Assembly: GCA_022496805.1 (NCBI GenBank)
Contig: CM040087.1
Location: forward strand, 7,142,001-7,206,000
Length of the DNA stretch: 64,000 nt
Direction of reading: 5' to 3'
From: Pohlia nutans
Lineage: Eukaryota > Streptophyta > Bryopsida > Bryales > Mniaceae
Every line of letters starts with the position of its first letter. Position 1 is the stretch's first letter. The notes under the pieces were generated by a model. The model did not search any database. It worked only from the letters and a program-made list of their open reading frames with translations, and was not told the DNA's origin. Of this stretch, positions 9,391 to 20,153 are shown one piece after another. A program made the position numbers and the translations under genes.

Positions 9391-11546
9391 ATGGCGCAAG
9401 AAGGTTACATTGGCGCTTTATGTAGGCTGGGCCAGGTGGTTCACAAGTTGAAAGATTGCTCTGCGGAGCTGAACGAAGTAGAGAGGATTATTGTGACAGA
9501 GCTGAAAACATCGGATGCTGATGGCATGGAAGAAGAGAGGCCAGACCTGGTTCTCCTCGCAGGTGCCTTGCGGGGAATAGTGAATTCTCTCAAAACAGGC
9601 CTTGAGGGAGTTTCAGACATGCGGATAGTTAATTCGACAAAGGCTGCTTCGGAGGAAGACAACAGGAGGTCCAAGTGGAACAGACCCTCCCCTGTCTTGG
9701 AACCTGCTGAATCAAACAAGGTAAAGAGGAAACATCACCCATTTCTGTCCCTTTTGGAGGGTGAAGAATGTTGGGACTTTCCTTTTTCTCATAGAAGAAT
9801 TGGGAATCAGAAATTCGGATATGTTTTTTGGACTATAAATGAATTTTCTGTGAACTTTCAGAAGTAGTGTTGTCTATTTTTAGACGGGGCTATTTCCATA
9901 TTCAATTGAACCCTCAATTGTTCTAATTGTGAAGACCTTTTGCAAGTGACGATTTTTTCACATCACGTTTTTAACCGAGGATTCATGGTTTTAAGGTGAC
10001 AAATTCAATTGATCATATTGTAAAACATATAATTCAGATAGGGCCAAATTTTATATCATCAGAATCAATGAAGAACATTGCCTGTGTTGGTCAAAAAATA
10101 AATAAATTTGAACAAAAGGAAGTCCGCCTAGGACCTACTCAAAATTGTCAAAAGAAACACGAGGCTTCTTGGTCCTTTAGGGGTTAACAGATTCTCATTC
10201 GTTATAGGGGATGGGTTGTGAGTTTTCAAAAGTAGGATCGGAAGGATGCTTGTTTCTGTCATTTCACATCACTTTTCTAACAGATTCTCATTTCTTTACA
10301 GGAGACGGATTCAGGGAAAGTGATAACAGTGGGTGGTGTTCCTACCTTATGCACGAATAGCTTCAGCACAGAAAGAAGGGTAGCGAAAAGAGCTGCTGCA
10401 GGAATCGGTCAACAACTATGTAGGCACATATGCGTTCATCATCCAGAGATGATAGATCCAGGACTATGGAGCAAGTTATCAGAGGATTTGGTAGTACTGG
10501 TATTTGCACGACTACCTATCCCTCGAATCATTGAGCTTAGGAATTGCTCGAGTGCGTGGTCCTCAATGTCAGATTCCTCCAGCTTCAAACAAAGCTTTGC
10601 AGAGGCGAATCCCAATCTCTTTGGTCTTCTGGGGTGGGACAATGATTTAGAATCCTTCCGGACCCGAATGTTTGACGCCAGATCCAAGGAGTGGTATGGC
10701 GTGGAGCTCACCCTGCCTTTGGAGAATGGGTACATGGACTCATGGTATGCGTGTGATGGAGGTTTGGTTTGTTTTGTGCCCGAGTGCGAGGACGAAGAGG
10801 ATTTGGGGCCCTATTCCGTGTACGTGTGCAATCCTTTAACAAATGCTTGGAAAGCGCTCCCTGAGTTGCCTCTTAGCAAGAAGGAGCCCGTCTTGTTGCA
10901 GTTGGTCACGGATGCGGATGCAAACTGTTACAGAGTGCTCTTGGTATGTCGTGAGAAGAAGGAGCAAACTCTTGCAGTTGATGTCTATGACTCCAAAACG
11001 GGGTTATGGAGCACCATGGACTCGGGTCTGGTTTACGGCTCCGGTAATACGCTCTTGGGCGACAGATTGGATCCTCTTGTTTTCGATTGCGCCACGAAAA
11101 CGTTGCACAGTCTTGACACTCCACTTGAGGATCTCATGGTCATACGCTACTCGTTCCTGAAGGATCGTCTGTTTGTGTTGCATGCTCTCATGAAACCGAA
11201 CACGGTGCGTCACACCTCAGAAATGTTCGTGATTTCAGAATACGCATGGCAGAGCAACACGTCGGAACTGCGGAAACTGACTGACTACGAGGGCGCCTTG
11301 AGGGGTCTGCAAATCGGGTCATACGTCGGTCGCCATGACATGGAGCTCTTCACCAGCACAGGGTTCATCCTCTCGACGTGGGACAACCTGGATGAAAATG
11401 GAAGTGTCAGTCAGCTGATCAGGCTTTATGACATGGCTGCCAATGAATGGCATAACCTTCCTAAATTGGGCGGGAACCCCGCAACCCGACATGAAAAGCT
11501 TGAAGGAGTTTTCATGTGTGAGCTTCGTTGGGATGCCGTTCCCTGA
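9391..11546 (+). CDS. F-box protein with kelch/F-box-associated C-terminus
   Basis: Two exons, 9391-9720 and 10302-11546, join in phase 0 (donor AAG|GTAAAG, acceptor TTTACAG|GAG) to give 524 aa. Residues 1-110 form a helical N-terminal extension of unknown role. The F-box is at about 166-205 (LWSKLSEDLVVLVFARLPIP), followed by about 300 residues of F-box-associated type with YVCNPLTNAWKALPELP, as in F-box/kelch proteins. Such proteins bind SKP1 through the F-box and bring substrates to an SCF ubiquitin ligase in nucleus or cytosol. The target cannot be told from sequence. The reading frame is intact. The 581-bp intron contains a TTAA-type element (9975-10183) and a repeated AACAGATTCTCATT motif (near 10186 and 10279); the second copy is next to the acceptor. 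A Stowaway MITE lies 135 bp after the stop. The start is the first ATG of the exon, in CAACAATGGCG context. Confidence 0.85.
9975..10183 (-). repeat. TTAA-flanked element inside the F-box intron
   Basis: It is bounded by TTAA 9971-9974 and TTAA 10184-10187. The right end GGTCCTTTAGGGG is a canonical family terminus, but the left end, CCGAGGATT, is divergent. In reverse orientation it aligns to 5949-6190. It ends 114 bp before the splice acceptor. Confidence 0.7.
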
Positions 11547-11681
11547 GCAGCAGATGACTGAAAGCCATGTAAGTAGAACATGCTAGTGCTTGTCGATGGA
11601 ATGTCAATCTTTCCTTGCTTTCTATTTGCTGCTTGAGACCACATTGGCTTAGTGGTTTTTTGTATTCTGAAGTGCGACATA

Positions 11682-11904
11682 CTCCCTCTGTCCGGAAATA
11701 ATTGTCCTCGTTTTTGGCATTGTATTTTTTGCAATTTCTGTCCTAAGTTTTATGCTTCAAACGTGAGCCTGTTCACTTCAAACAGGGCGGATAACAAGAG
11801 TGCACAAAAACTACATACTACTATTAAAGATAGACCATTTTTTGAGTCCTGAGTTAAGATAAAACACGCCAAAATCTAGGACAGTTATTTCCGGACAGAG
11901 GGAG
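11682..11904. mobile_element. Stowaway-like MITE
   Basis: The inverted ends are CTCCCTCTGTCCGGAAATAA on the left and its complement at the right, with TA duplicated on both sides (11680-11681 and 11905-11906). The CTCCCTC start, TA target and 223-bp length are those of Stowaway elements mobilised by Tc1/mariner transposases. It lies 135 bp downstream of the F-box stop codon and may be in the 3' UTR. Confidence 0.92.
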
Positions 11905-13542
11905 TATTGCATAGCAATGCAGCACATTACCAGCTTTATCCAAGTGAAGAGATACAAGTGCAAGCTCCAATGGGATAGATCATTCTAAGAGCCAACAAGT
12001 AGTCAGATTTTGAAGGGCTTTCATGGACACCATTTTTTCCATCTTGTGTCAGGTGCTCCAGGAGATGCTTAATTTGGGCACTAGAAGGATTTGAAGTGCT
12101 GGGGCTCAATGTCCAGAATGCCATCAAGTTACCTCCATTAATGTTCTCGAATTCAAGTATCGGGCATTGATCAGGTCAAATGGTGTTGCTATCACGAGGG
12201 AGCCCTTTCTCTTCTAAATCGATCTCCTTTCTGAGGTTGTTTCAGTACTCTCAATCTTTTGACTTTCTAGAGCTTTGAAATTCTAGAATTGCATTGAATT
12301 TGGGTGAGAGTGACATCACCCCTGTAAATATCTGGCATTTCTTTCCATGTGCACAGTGGCTTTGACCTTGAGTGTCACAGTAACTGATGAATTTGTGAGG
12401 AGCTTTCTTCTTTGCATGTACATACTCCTTATTGTGGAGGTACATCGTGGCAATGTTAATCTGAGTAGCTTCTATTTCATCCATTAGACATTTATTCATT
12501 GATTATATTCATCTTCTTCATGCTACTATCTTCATGCTCCATCATCTTCTAGAAAGCGTTTGCTTCATTGTTGATACATAACGTTGTTAAGCAATAGCCT
12601 TGGGGTGTCATTGGGAGAAGATGATGGAGCACACATTTTTTTTCTTACTTCAGAAGGGTCAGATTGCTCTTGCGGAAGAGCTTCCACAGCCCTCCGCAGT
12701 AGAGACTCACGGCACATGAGGCTGTCGTGAAAGCAAGCAGGATGAGACCAATGTGAAGTAATTTTTCACACTAACCATAGGGACTTCATAAATGAGGCTA
12801 TTGTGGCTCTTTGTGCCTTGGCCGTGTTCAAAAATCAAGTGTGCTTTTAAAGAGGAGCATAGTTCCATCTCATTCTCTTTATACTGCATCTGCTATAAGT
12901 TGTTGGTGTTTAGTCAGGTGAAAGTTGGTGGGTCACAATAATACTTGTAGAGTTGATGATGTTGGTATTCAGAGGAGCCTTGAAGTGGTTTGGACAGCAA
13001 TAGCCGACCTGAGCATGCAGCAGTTCATGCACAGATTTTGAGTGTGACATTGGAGAAAACAACGCCTTGTACTATTGAGTTCGAACTCTGTTTTGTCAGT
13101 TCTAAATTTCTTTTTATGATGGTTTCATAATGCTGATTACTTGCTCCAGTCTTTCCTTAGTGTTGTTTGCCACTTGACCATTGACTGCTTGAGCAGATTT
13201 GAAATCGTCTGTTGGAGGGCCATAATTTTGACGATCCGCACCGTTGAGAGAAAAGGCCACCTTATTTCTCCATTTTTCAATTTTAGCAACATGAAATTTG
13301 GAACATTCTTCTTCACAATGTAGTACGGGAAGTGTAGTGAGCCACTTCATTGCTTTGACCCATTATCATTTGATAAACCTAATCCTGTCTCTCCTAGCAA
13401 CTCCTGTTATCAACTATCAGCAGGGTTTTTTTGGCACTGTAGCAGTGCACCATGCATGCAATGGAGAGTTGTCCCTCCAAATTTAGACCATTATGACTGT
13501 GCCATGACATTGAAGTTTGGCACCACGGTGCTAGCTACTCAT
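11905..13542. other. Intergenic, no gene recognised
   Basis: Mixed-composition sequence with only short open frames on both strands; none shows a domain. Near 13222 it shares AATTTTGACGATCCGCACCG with the TTAA element at 7761-8335, so at least part is old repeat. It might include 3' sequences of the F-box transcript, but I see no evidence that decides this. Confidence 0.4.
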
Positions 13543-13954
13543 TAAGGTTGAGGTACCTAAAACCACCAACTTAAGCAATCTGACCTATATTTAGCAATTC
13601 AAAAATTCACCCAAAAATATTCTAGTCTTCAAAATAGGATTTCATGATGAATGCATTATGAAATTTGCAATTCTCAATTTTATAGAAAATCTCAAAGTGC
13701 AAAGTAATGTATGACCCATTTCTAACTCTGAATCTCCTATGAGCAACAATGTTGATCCTAAATTTTGCTCACCATCAAACCCAAAACCGTATTCTATGAT
13801 TGTCAATGATTGTCAGATTTCACCCACTAGCAAGGTGACCAGTAAGCAAATTAGTCCTCCAAATCTGGACTGACAATACGCTTTTAGATCTCCTCCTGGT
13901 TGGTGGGGTGTGGTGGTTTTGGGGGCTGTGGTGGTTTTAGGTACCTGTACCTTA
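13543..13954. mobile_element. MITE with AGGTACCTAAAACCACCA ends
   Basis: The left end AGGTACCTAAAACCACCA (13551-13568) is perfectly inverted at 13929-13946. The match extends outward through TAAGGT with two mismatches. About 410 bp, non-coding. Target duplication is not clear, so the superfamily is left open. Confidence 0.75.
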
Positions 13955-14399
13955 GTTGAACTTACAATATGAAATCATTTAGGACCAAAAAAACCTCCTA
14001 TCTCCTGTGTTGAGATCATGACGCGTGCAAGTTTTCCAAGTGCAAGTTTTCCAAGTTTAAGAATATACCAAAATGTGGCATTTGAGAGTGTGATTATAAA
14101 GAGATTTGGATGTAAGCATGACTTGGCTAAACGTCTATGACCACTGATATTTGAACCGAAATGGGGTTGTCCATTGTCACTTATAATAGTCTACAACCTC
14201 CCACGTTGACCGAAATTTGTTCACAATGAGGGAAAAATTTAACTCGGCTCTTGCACCGAAAGATCTCTCCAAATCTCCCAGAAATCACACCCCTACACAT
14301 GTCAAAATACTGGCCAATAGCATCCTATATAATACCTTAGCTAAAGAAGGCTCTCACTTGTTAGCCAACCAATGCAAGCCATCAATCCACACTAAACTA

Positions 14400-16165
14400 A
14401 ATATCCTGCACTGTAGCAATATCAGTCCTCATTAGTTGTAAATTATTTCTGCTCTGAAGTGACAACACAGCGAGCGTTCTGTTTTTTTCCATTGAAGGCT
14501 GTTCAAAGTAAACCATTTGTGATTTTGCTGAGTCCACAGAAAGCAAAGGCAAATACGGAATTAATGAAAACAAAGTGGATGCAGTAATTCCAGCAGCAAA
14601 GCATCAGCATCATGCGAATGAGTGGCACATGATCGATGGCACTTGGATTCTGTAACAGCCTGACACTGCCAAGGAGATGTATCACTCCGAGACGGGAGAC
14701 CGAATCTATTTGTTCAACTTCACCATTTCCAAGGCCACTCACTGACAAAGTACCACTGTACATACATTACCTTGCCTTGTCTGCTGGAAGTTGGGCTGTG
14801 ACCAAGTGAATATTCTTGAGAATTTTGGAAGGGCCATGTCGTTGGCCGCGTCCTTGGCTGTCGGGCTGTACTGTTCAGTGTGGCTCCTCACCTGCTCCAT
14901 GGCCAGCCCTCTATAAAACTGTTCATAGAGAATCTATGGTCAAAAGATATACGGAGTACAAGATATGAAGTGTATTGCAATGAACTCCATTGCAATGAAC
15001 AGAATGAAGTTTCATGGAACGCATGAATAAGTTACGATGATAATGAGTGTAAAGACAAAGAATGTACAGTTGTAAGTTTGTCTGGCTCTTGTTACCTGCA
15101 GATTTCGAGAGATGCTGCCGCATTCATTCGCCTTCAAGTCCAGTGTAACCTACTCACCGTTTGTTCTGCATAGTGTGGGCCACAGAGAGCAATCAGCACT
15201 GAATAGGGGTTTTTAAGGGCACCCATACTAATTTATGGACATTTCACATTATATGAATATTTACCACAACATAAGAAGATATCAACTTAATATCTCAATT
15301 CAAGACAAGACCAAATATCTATTCTCTATCATGCACATGAAGCCGTATGAAAAAAAAAGTGCCATGATTGAGAATTAATTCAATCTATGATAGGGGATTG
15401 CAATTAACACATGGTTTATTTTTCATGTTGCCTAACTATTTTTTGTACTTTAATTAATTATTAGGCAGAAGTTGCTAGGAAGCTACGGCATGTTGATAAT
15501 AAAAACTCACATAATTTTAGATTTGAAGTGTAGTTAGTAAGGAATCTTCTAATTAAGCATCACATTAACTTGATAACCTACACTATATAGAACAAGCGGC
15601 TAGTCACGTAGTCTCTGCCACAGTATTTATCCTACATTTATCCTACATTTACTTTTACAGCTTGTTACACTGTTCAACCATGTAACTCTTTGAAAAGGAC
15701 ACGTTTTCTTCCTAGAGACAATAAAAAGTGACCTAGTGAAAAGAAATTGCACAAACTTAGCCGAATACTTCATTCAAGGAGCTTTGGAAGGCAATTAAGA
15801 TTTGCCACAACTATACAACGAGATTATTGAAGAATCTAGAACATTCCGTGCAGAATTGAAGCAAATTTTTTAATTTAGAAAACTCATCGCTACAGTGAAA
15901 CTAGTCATTATTATCTGCGCACCGTCTACAGAAGGAATTTATAAACCCTAAACTCCGAGCAGCCCGCCCGGCGTTACGGTGTCACATAGCATCAAATGCT
16001 GCAGCAATGTAAAGAAACTTCCCGCATTCGTGCTCAAAAACAAAAACAATATGCACAGGATCCAACGCGCAGGACTCACAACTGGGCACGATGATTCATT
16101 TCGTTAGGGTTTGGTACCTTGACTGGCGGCGAGATTGACCGCCCCCGATCGAACATTTATACAGC
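14400..16165 (-). other. Possible minus-strand transcription unit
   Basis: On the minus strand a TATA-like box (TATAAAT at 16160-16154) is followed by a telo-box AAACCCTAA (16112-16104). Downstream are two short stretches with exon-like composition. One ends CTCGAAATCTGCAG|GTAACA (near 15100). The other opens with ATGGAGCAGGTGAGG (near 14900) and reads MEQVRSHTEQYSPTAKDAA before a GGCAAG|GTAATG donor. No family is recognised, and no single spliced reading is convincing. It could be a small gene, a non-coding RNA or a decayed gene. Confidence 0.3.
16104..16160 (-). promoter_or_regulatory. Candidate TATA box and telo-box
   Basis: TATAAATG (complement of 16154-16160) is followed 40-50 bp downstream by AAACCCTAA (complement of 16104-16112), a motif common in plant leaders and promoters of growth-related genes. 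Its gene is uncertain. Confidence 0.35.
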
Positions 16166-16560
16166 CTAACACAGCCAAAACGAGAGCCGATCATGCAAAG
16201 GCCCCCGTGCGACAGATGAGAATTTCATCATAGTACGCTGCGGAATGATCCGCGCATCTTTTTTCCCTTTTCCCCTGTTCTTTTTTTGACACAAATGCGC
16301 GCATCGATCTGCTGCTATAGAGTAGTATTGCACTTATCACGGACGACGGCTTGACTTAGAATAACGTTGACGAAGAACTTCTAGTCCTCCGTCACTGTTG
16401 TAGATTCTCTCGCATGAACTGATTGTGCGACAAGATGACAAAGGAATTTCCAAGACCCTCGAGTGTCGTGAATGTCGCGAACTCCGGTTCTCATTTGTTT
16501 CTTAAAATAAACAGAAAAAAAAAACAAAGGAAGAAAACACCCGACACGTACAGTGACGAG

Positions 16561-17920
16561 CAAAACTGAGCATTGATTTGAAACTTTTCCATTCAAACAA
16601 CCATATCATGAGCATCAATGGGCAAAGTCCAAGAGTGAATTTGCAAAAGTTGTAGTGTGCGACATATAACACATTACTACCGAAGTTTGAAGAGAAACTC
16701 AATTGTGATTTGAAAGAAAATGAATTTCAAAGTTAGCCATGTCTAAAACTTGGTTTTGTGCGCTACAAGTTGGAAGTACTTTAAATTTTGTGAATTTTTT
16801 CTTATAGCTTCAATAAAACTTTTTGTGCCTTGGCATGTTGGTATACATCGTTTTAGACTGTTGTACGCAAAAATTGAAGGAAGTTGACATTTATAGAATT
16901 TAAAATCTCGAGAATTTGACAAACATGCAAATGATGTTGGTTTTCACGATATTTGAATTATTTTTTGGATTTGAGAGTTTGGGACTGCATTGGCCATTGT
17001 ATAGAGAGCATAGGTTGCAATATGACCATTGTTACATCTTAATGCCTTTACATTTGAAATAGTTGTTGAATAGCCAAAGTGTTCAATTTATATATTAGAG
17101 TTGTATGATGCAGTTTTTTGGTTTGACTTTTTTGTACAAAGTCTAGGGTTCATGATGCACATACTCAATTAACCAATTGAAAAACTTGTTTATTTTGTGT
17201 TCAGTATCATCAAAATATTGTCAATTTTATGAAAGTCAGTGTAATTTCTGGCAGTTTTGAATTTTTTGATGATATGGAAAATAATATGTTTTTTAATTTT
17301 GATTTGTAGGATTGATTATGTGCGTCATAAACTCTAGTTTTCGTACAAAAATCCTAAACCAAAAAACTACATCGTATAGCTCCAATATATAAATTGAACA
17401 CATTGGCCTATTCAACAACTATTTCAAATGTAAAGGTATTAAGATGTAACAATGGTCATATTGCAACCTATGCTCTCTATACAATGGCCAATGCAGTCCC
17501 AAACTCTCAAATCCAAAAAATAATTCAAATATCGTGAGAACCAACATCATTTGCATGTTTGTCAAATTGTCGATATTTTAAATTCTATAAATGTCAACTT
17601 CCTTCAATTTTTGCGTACAACGGTCTAAAACGATGTATACCAACATGCCAAGGCACAAATTTTTTTATTGAAGCTATAAGAAAAAATTCACAAAATTTAA
17701 AGTACTTCCAACTTGTAGCGCACAAAACCGAGTTTTAGACATGGCTAACTTTAAAATTCATTTTCTTTCAAATCACAATTGAGTTTTTTTTCAAACTTCG
17801 GTAGTAATGTGTTATATGTCGCACACTACAACTTTTGCAAATTCACTTTTGGACTTTGCCCATTGATGTTCATGATATGGTTGTTTGAATGGAAAAGTTT
17901 CAAATCAATACTCAGTTTTG
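16561..17920. repeat. Large inverted repeat, about 600-bp arms, 153-bp loop
   Basis: The left arm 16561-17163 and right arm 17317-17920 are near-identical inverted copies, starting CAAAACTGAG and ending CTCAGTTTTG. Differences are scattered substitutions and single-base indels. Both arms preserve blocks such as CAACCTATGCTCTCTATACA and ATATATAAATTGAACAC. A 13-bp direct repeat CAAAGGAAGAAAA flanks the structure (16525-16537 and 17942-17954). There is no protein coding beyond mirrored short frames. It could be a foldback or long-TIR DNA element, or an inverted duplication whose transcript forms a double-stranded RNA of about 600 bp. Confidence 0.92.
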
Positions 17921-18215
17921 TTTGTAAGTGTAATAGAAAATCAAAGGAAGAAAATGCACGGCAGCAAATCTAACGTTCAAACCAAATCAAGTGCTTGTGA
18001 ATCTCGAGTAAACCCTAATGTCTAGTAAGCTAGAGTAAACCCTAATCTGGAGTACCTTCTACCTTTCGTTATAAAATACAAATTGGATGGATAATTTGAA
18101 GTTGGTATGGACACAAATGTTGTAGACTTTGAATTTCAAATCGCATGAATTTTCATCATCAAAGTATTTGAATAAATTCCGAAATTCAAATTCAAAATCT
18201 CTATTGCAAACAATG

Positions 18216-18588
18216 TACCGTACCTTAGGGGCAGCTTCGGCAAAAAATAATTCCAAATAAAAATGTCGAAAAAAAATAAAATATTATGTTGCCTATTTGC
18301 CGGAAAACCATGAAATTAAATTAGATGAATGATGAAATATCTTGAAATTGAATACATGAACTAAAAATAAAATAAATTAAAAATGTTAAAAGTGATCACA
18401 TAAAGTCCACTAAAATAACAAACATTCAATGAAACTTAATCAATTGTGGATGAAAGTCGAACTTAAAGTTATTTATTTCCTGAAAAGTTGAATTTTAAAA
18501 AATTACTTTTTTTATTGTCGAACATCAAAATTTGAAATTAATGAATTATTCGACGGAGGAGTGATGAAGCTGCCCCTAAGGTACGGTA
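18216..18588. mobile_element. MITE with CCGTACCTTAGGGGC ends and TA target
   Basis: The sequence CCGTACCTTAGGGGCAGCTT on the left (from 18218) is perfectly inverted at the right end (to 18586), with TA on both sides. It is about 370 bp, very AT-rich inside and non-coding. Confidence 0.85.
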
Positions 18589-18768
18589 TTCACTATTCAC
18601 TATTTTTGAGGGAGACTTCTTGAAATGGGTTTGAAATGTGAAATTCTTCATTTGGTGGTTATTTTTAAAAATAAATTGTATTTTTTAAATTTATAAACTT
18701 ATTTTTACAAGGCTTTTTTTGAATTTTTAAAGCCATGTTTTTTTTTAATGAAATGTGCTTACACATTT

Positions 18769-18995
18769 GAGTTAACCAAGAACAAGAAGCTCTTGTTGTT
18801 AAGTCAATGCGGAGTTCAGAGAGCCAATTTAATTCATTTCTGGCACGGATTGTACATGAATAGTGCCTATAGAGTAGTTTTGCAATCTTTTTGAATTGAA
18901 AACAAGTCTACGGTGACTTTAAAGTTTCTTTTCACTTTTTTTTTTTTTTTTTTTGACAGTTTCTTTTCACTTTGAGACACTGTTCTGGTTAACTC
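18769..18995. mobile_element. Small MITE with GAGTTAACC ends
   Basis: The left end GAGTTAACCAAGAACA and the right end TGTTCTGGTTAACTC are inverted with one indel, and TA follows at the right. The ends resemble those of family A and of the DREB2-intron MITE. It carries a poly-T insertion at 18939-18957. Confidence 0.65.
18923..18973 (-). repeat. Poly(A)-only retroposition footprint
   Basis: A perfect 16-bp direct repeat AGTTTCTTTTCACTTT (18923-18938 and 18958-18973) flanks a 19-bp insert made of a T run plus GAC. On the minus strand this is GTC followed by poly(A). It looks like an extremely 5'-truncated retroposon in which little but the tail was copied, inserted into the MITE around it. Confidence 0.65.
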
Positions 18996-19387
18996 TATTA
19001 TTATTTTGAGTATAGCTATGGAAAGTAGATTTTAGAATTTTGAACCATTTACAAAGTTAATTTAGCTACACCTTTTGTGCAAACTATATTGGAATTTACA
19101 TCATAGTACATTGTACTACTTTGGCTGGTTCGGCAACTTTTTGCCTAATAATTATTATATTTTTGGATGAGATGTTCAGCAAAGCATATTCTTTGTAAAT
19201 TTCTTCAAATTTCTTCACAATTTTTAAGAATTTGTAGGAACACAACATTTTTTAATTTCAACAATTTTAGAATTAATTTAATTTGTGTTGAAGAAGCCCA
19301 TGTACTACAGTAACTTTGTACTTGGAACAAAATCTTCAATGCATCAAGGACTTAATCATACATGACTTTGTACTAATTCATTGTTAA

Positions 19388-19955
19388 CCCCTAAAAGACC
19401 AAGGTTGATTTTCTAAGTTTGGTCAATTCACTATGGAATGAGTATTGATCCTCAATTATTGAGATTTTTTGAGGTGATTCTACTCTTTGCAACAAAAATT
19501 GGATGGTAATTTGCGTACGTAGATGATGTATAAATCAAAAGATACAATGATGCAAAGGTGAAAAACTTGATTGCGGGCAACTCATGAAAATTTTCATATA
19601 ATGAACTATGCATTTGAATTTTTGTACACAATGAGCTAACGCCCCTATATACACAAACTGCTAAATTCATTTCACCAAACCTCAGATTAAACTTTGCATT
19701 TTGGGCATTTTCAGAAAGTTTCAAATTTGGGCAACGAGCCAAAAAAAAAAGTGCAACCAACTTTGAAGCTTATAATCTTACTATTGAGGAACCCTAAACG
19801 GTTGAAAATTTTTAGGTTGTAATAAATTCAAGTTGGTTGAAATATCCTACAGTTGAATTAGTCAAAAAGGTTTAGGATCAAAAACTATTTGTCTTTTAAT
19901 GAAAAAGGAATACTTTGGAGTGTTTGGAGAAAAACATAGTTGTCGTCCTTTAGGG
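19388..19955. repeat. TTAA-family element, right target decayed
   Basis: The left end is TTAA-CCCCTAAAAGACCAAGG (TTAA 19384-19387). The right end is GTCCTTTAGGG followed by AATAAA where TTAA is expected. About 568 bp. Its short open frames are not convincing. Confidence 0.65.
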
Positions 19956-20153
19956 AATAAATTTAAAAATGGTATTTTTAACAACTAAAGTACAATAAGC
20001 TTTTTTAGGATTACATTAGAGTTATCCTTAAAGTCCATCAAATTTTGAAGAAGATACCGTGAGTTTTTCTTTATTATACTCTTATTTCTTCACTTCAAAT
20101 AGTTAGAAGGTGTGAAAGATCTTGGTGGTTTATCATTATTAGGTGTGTAAGAG

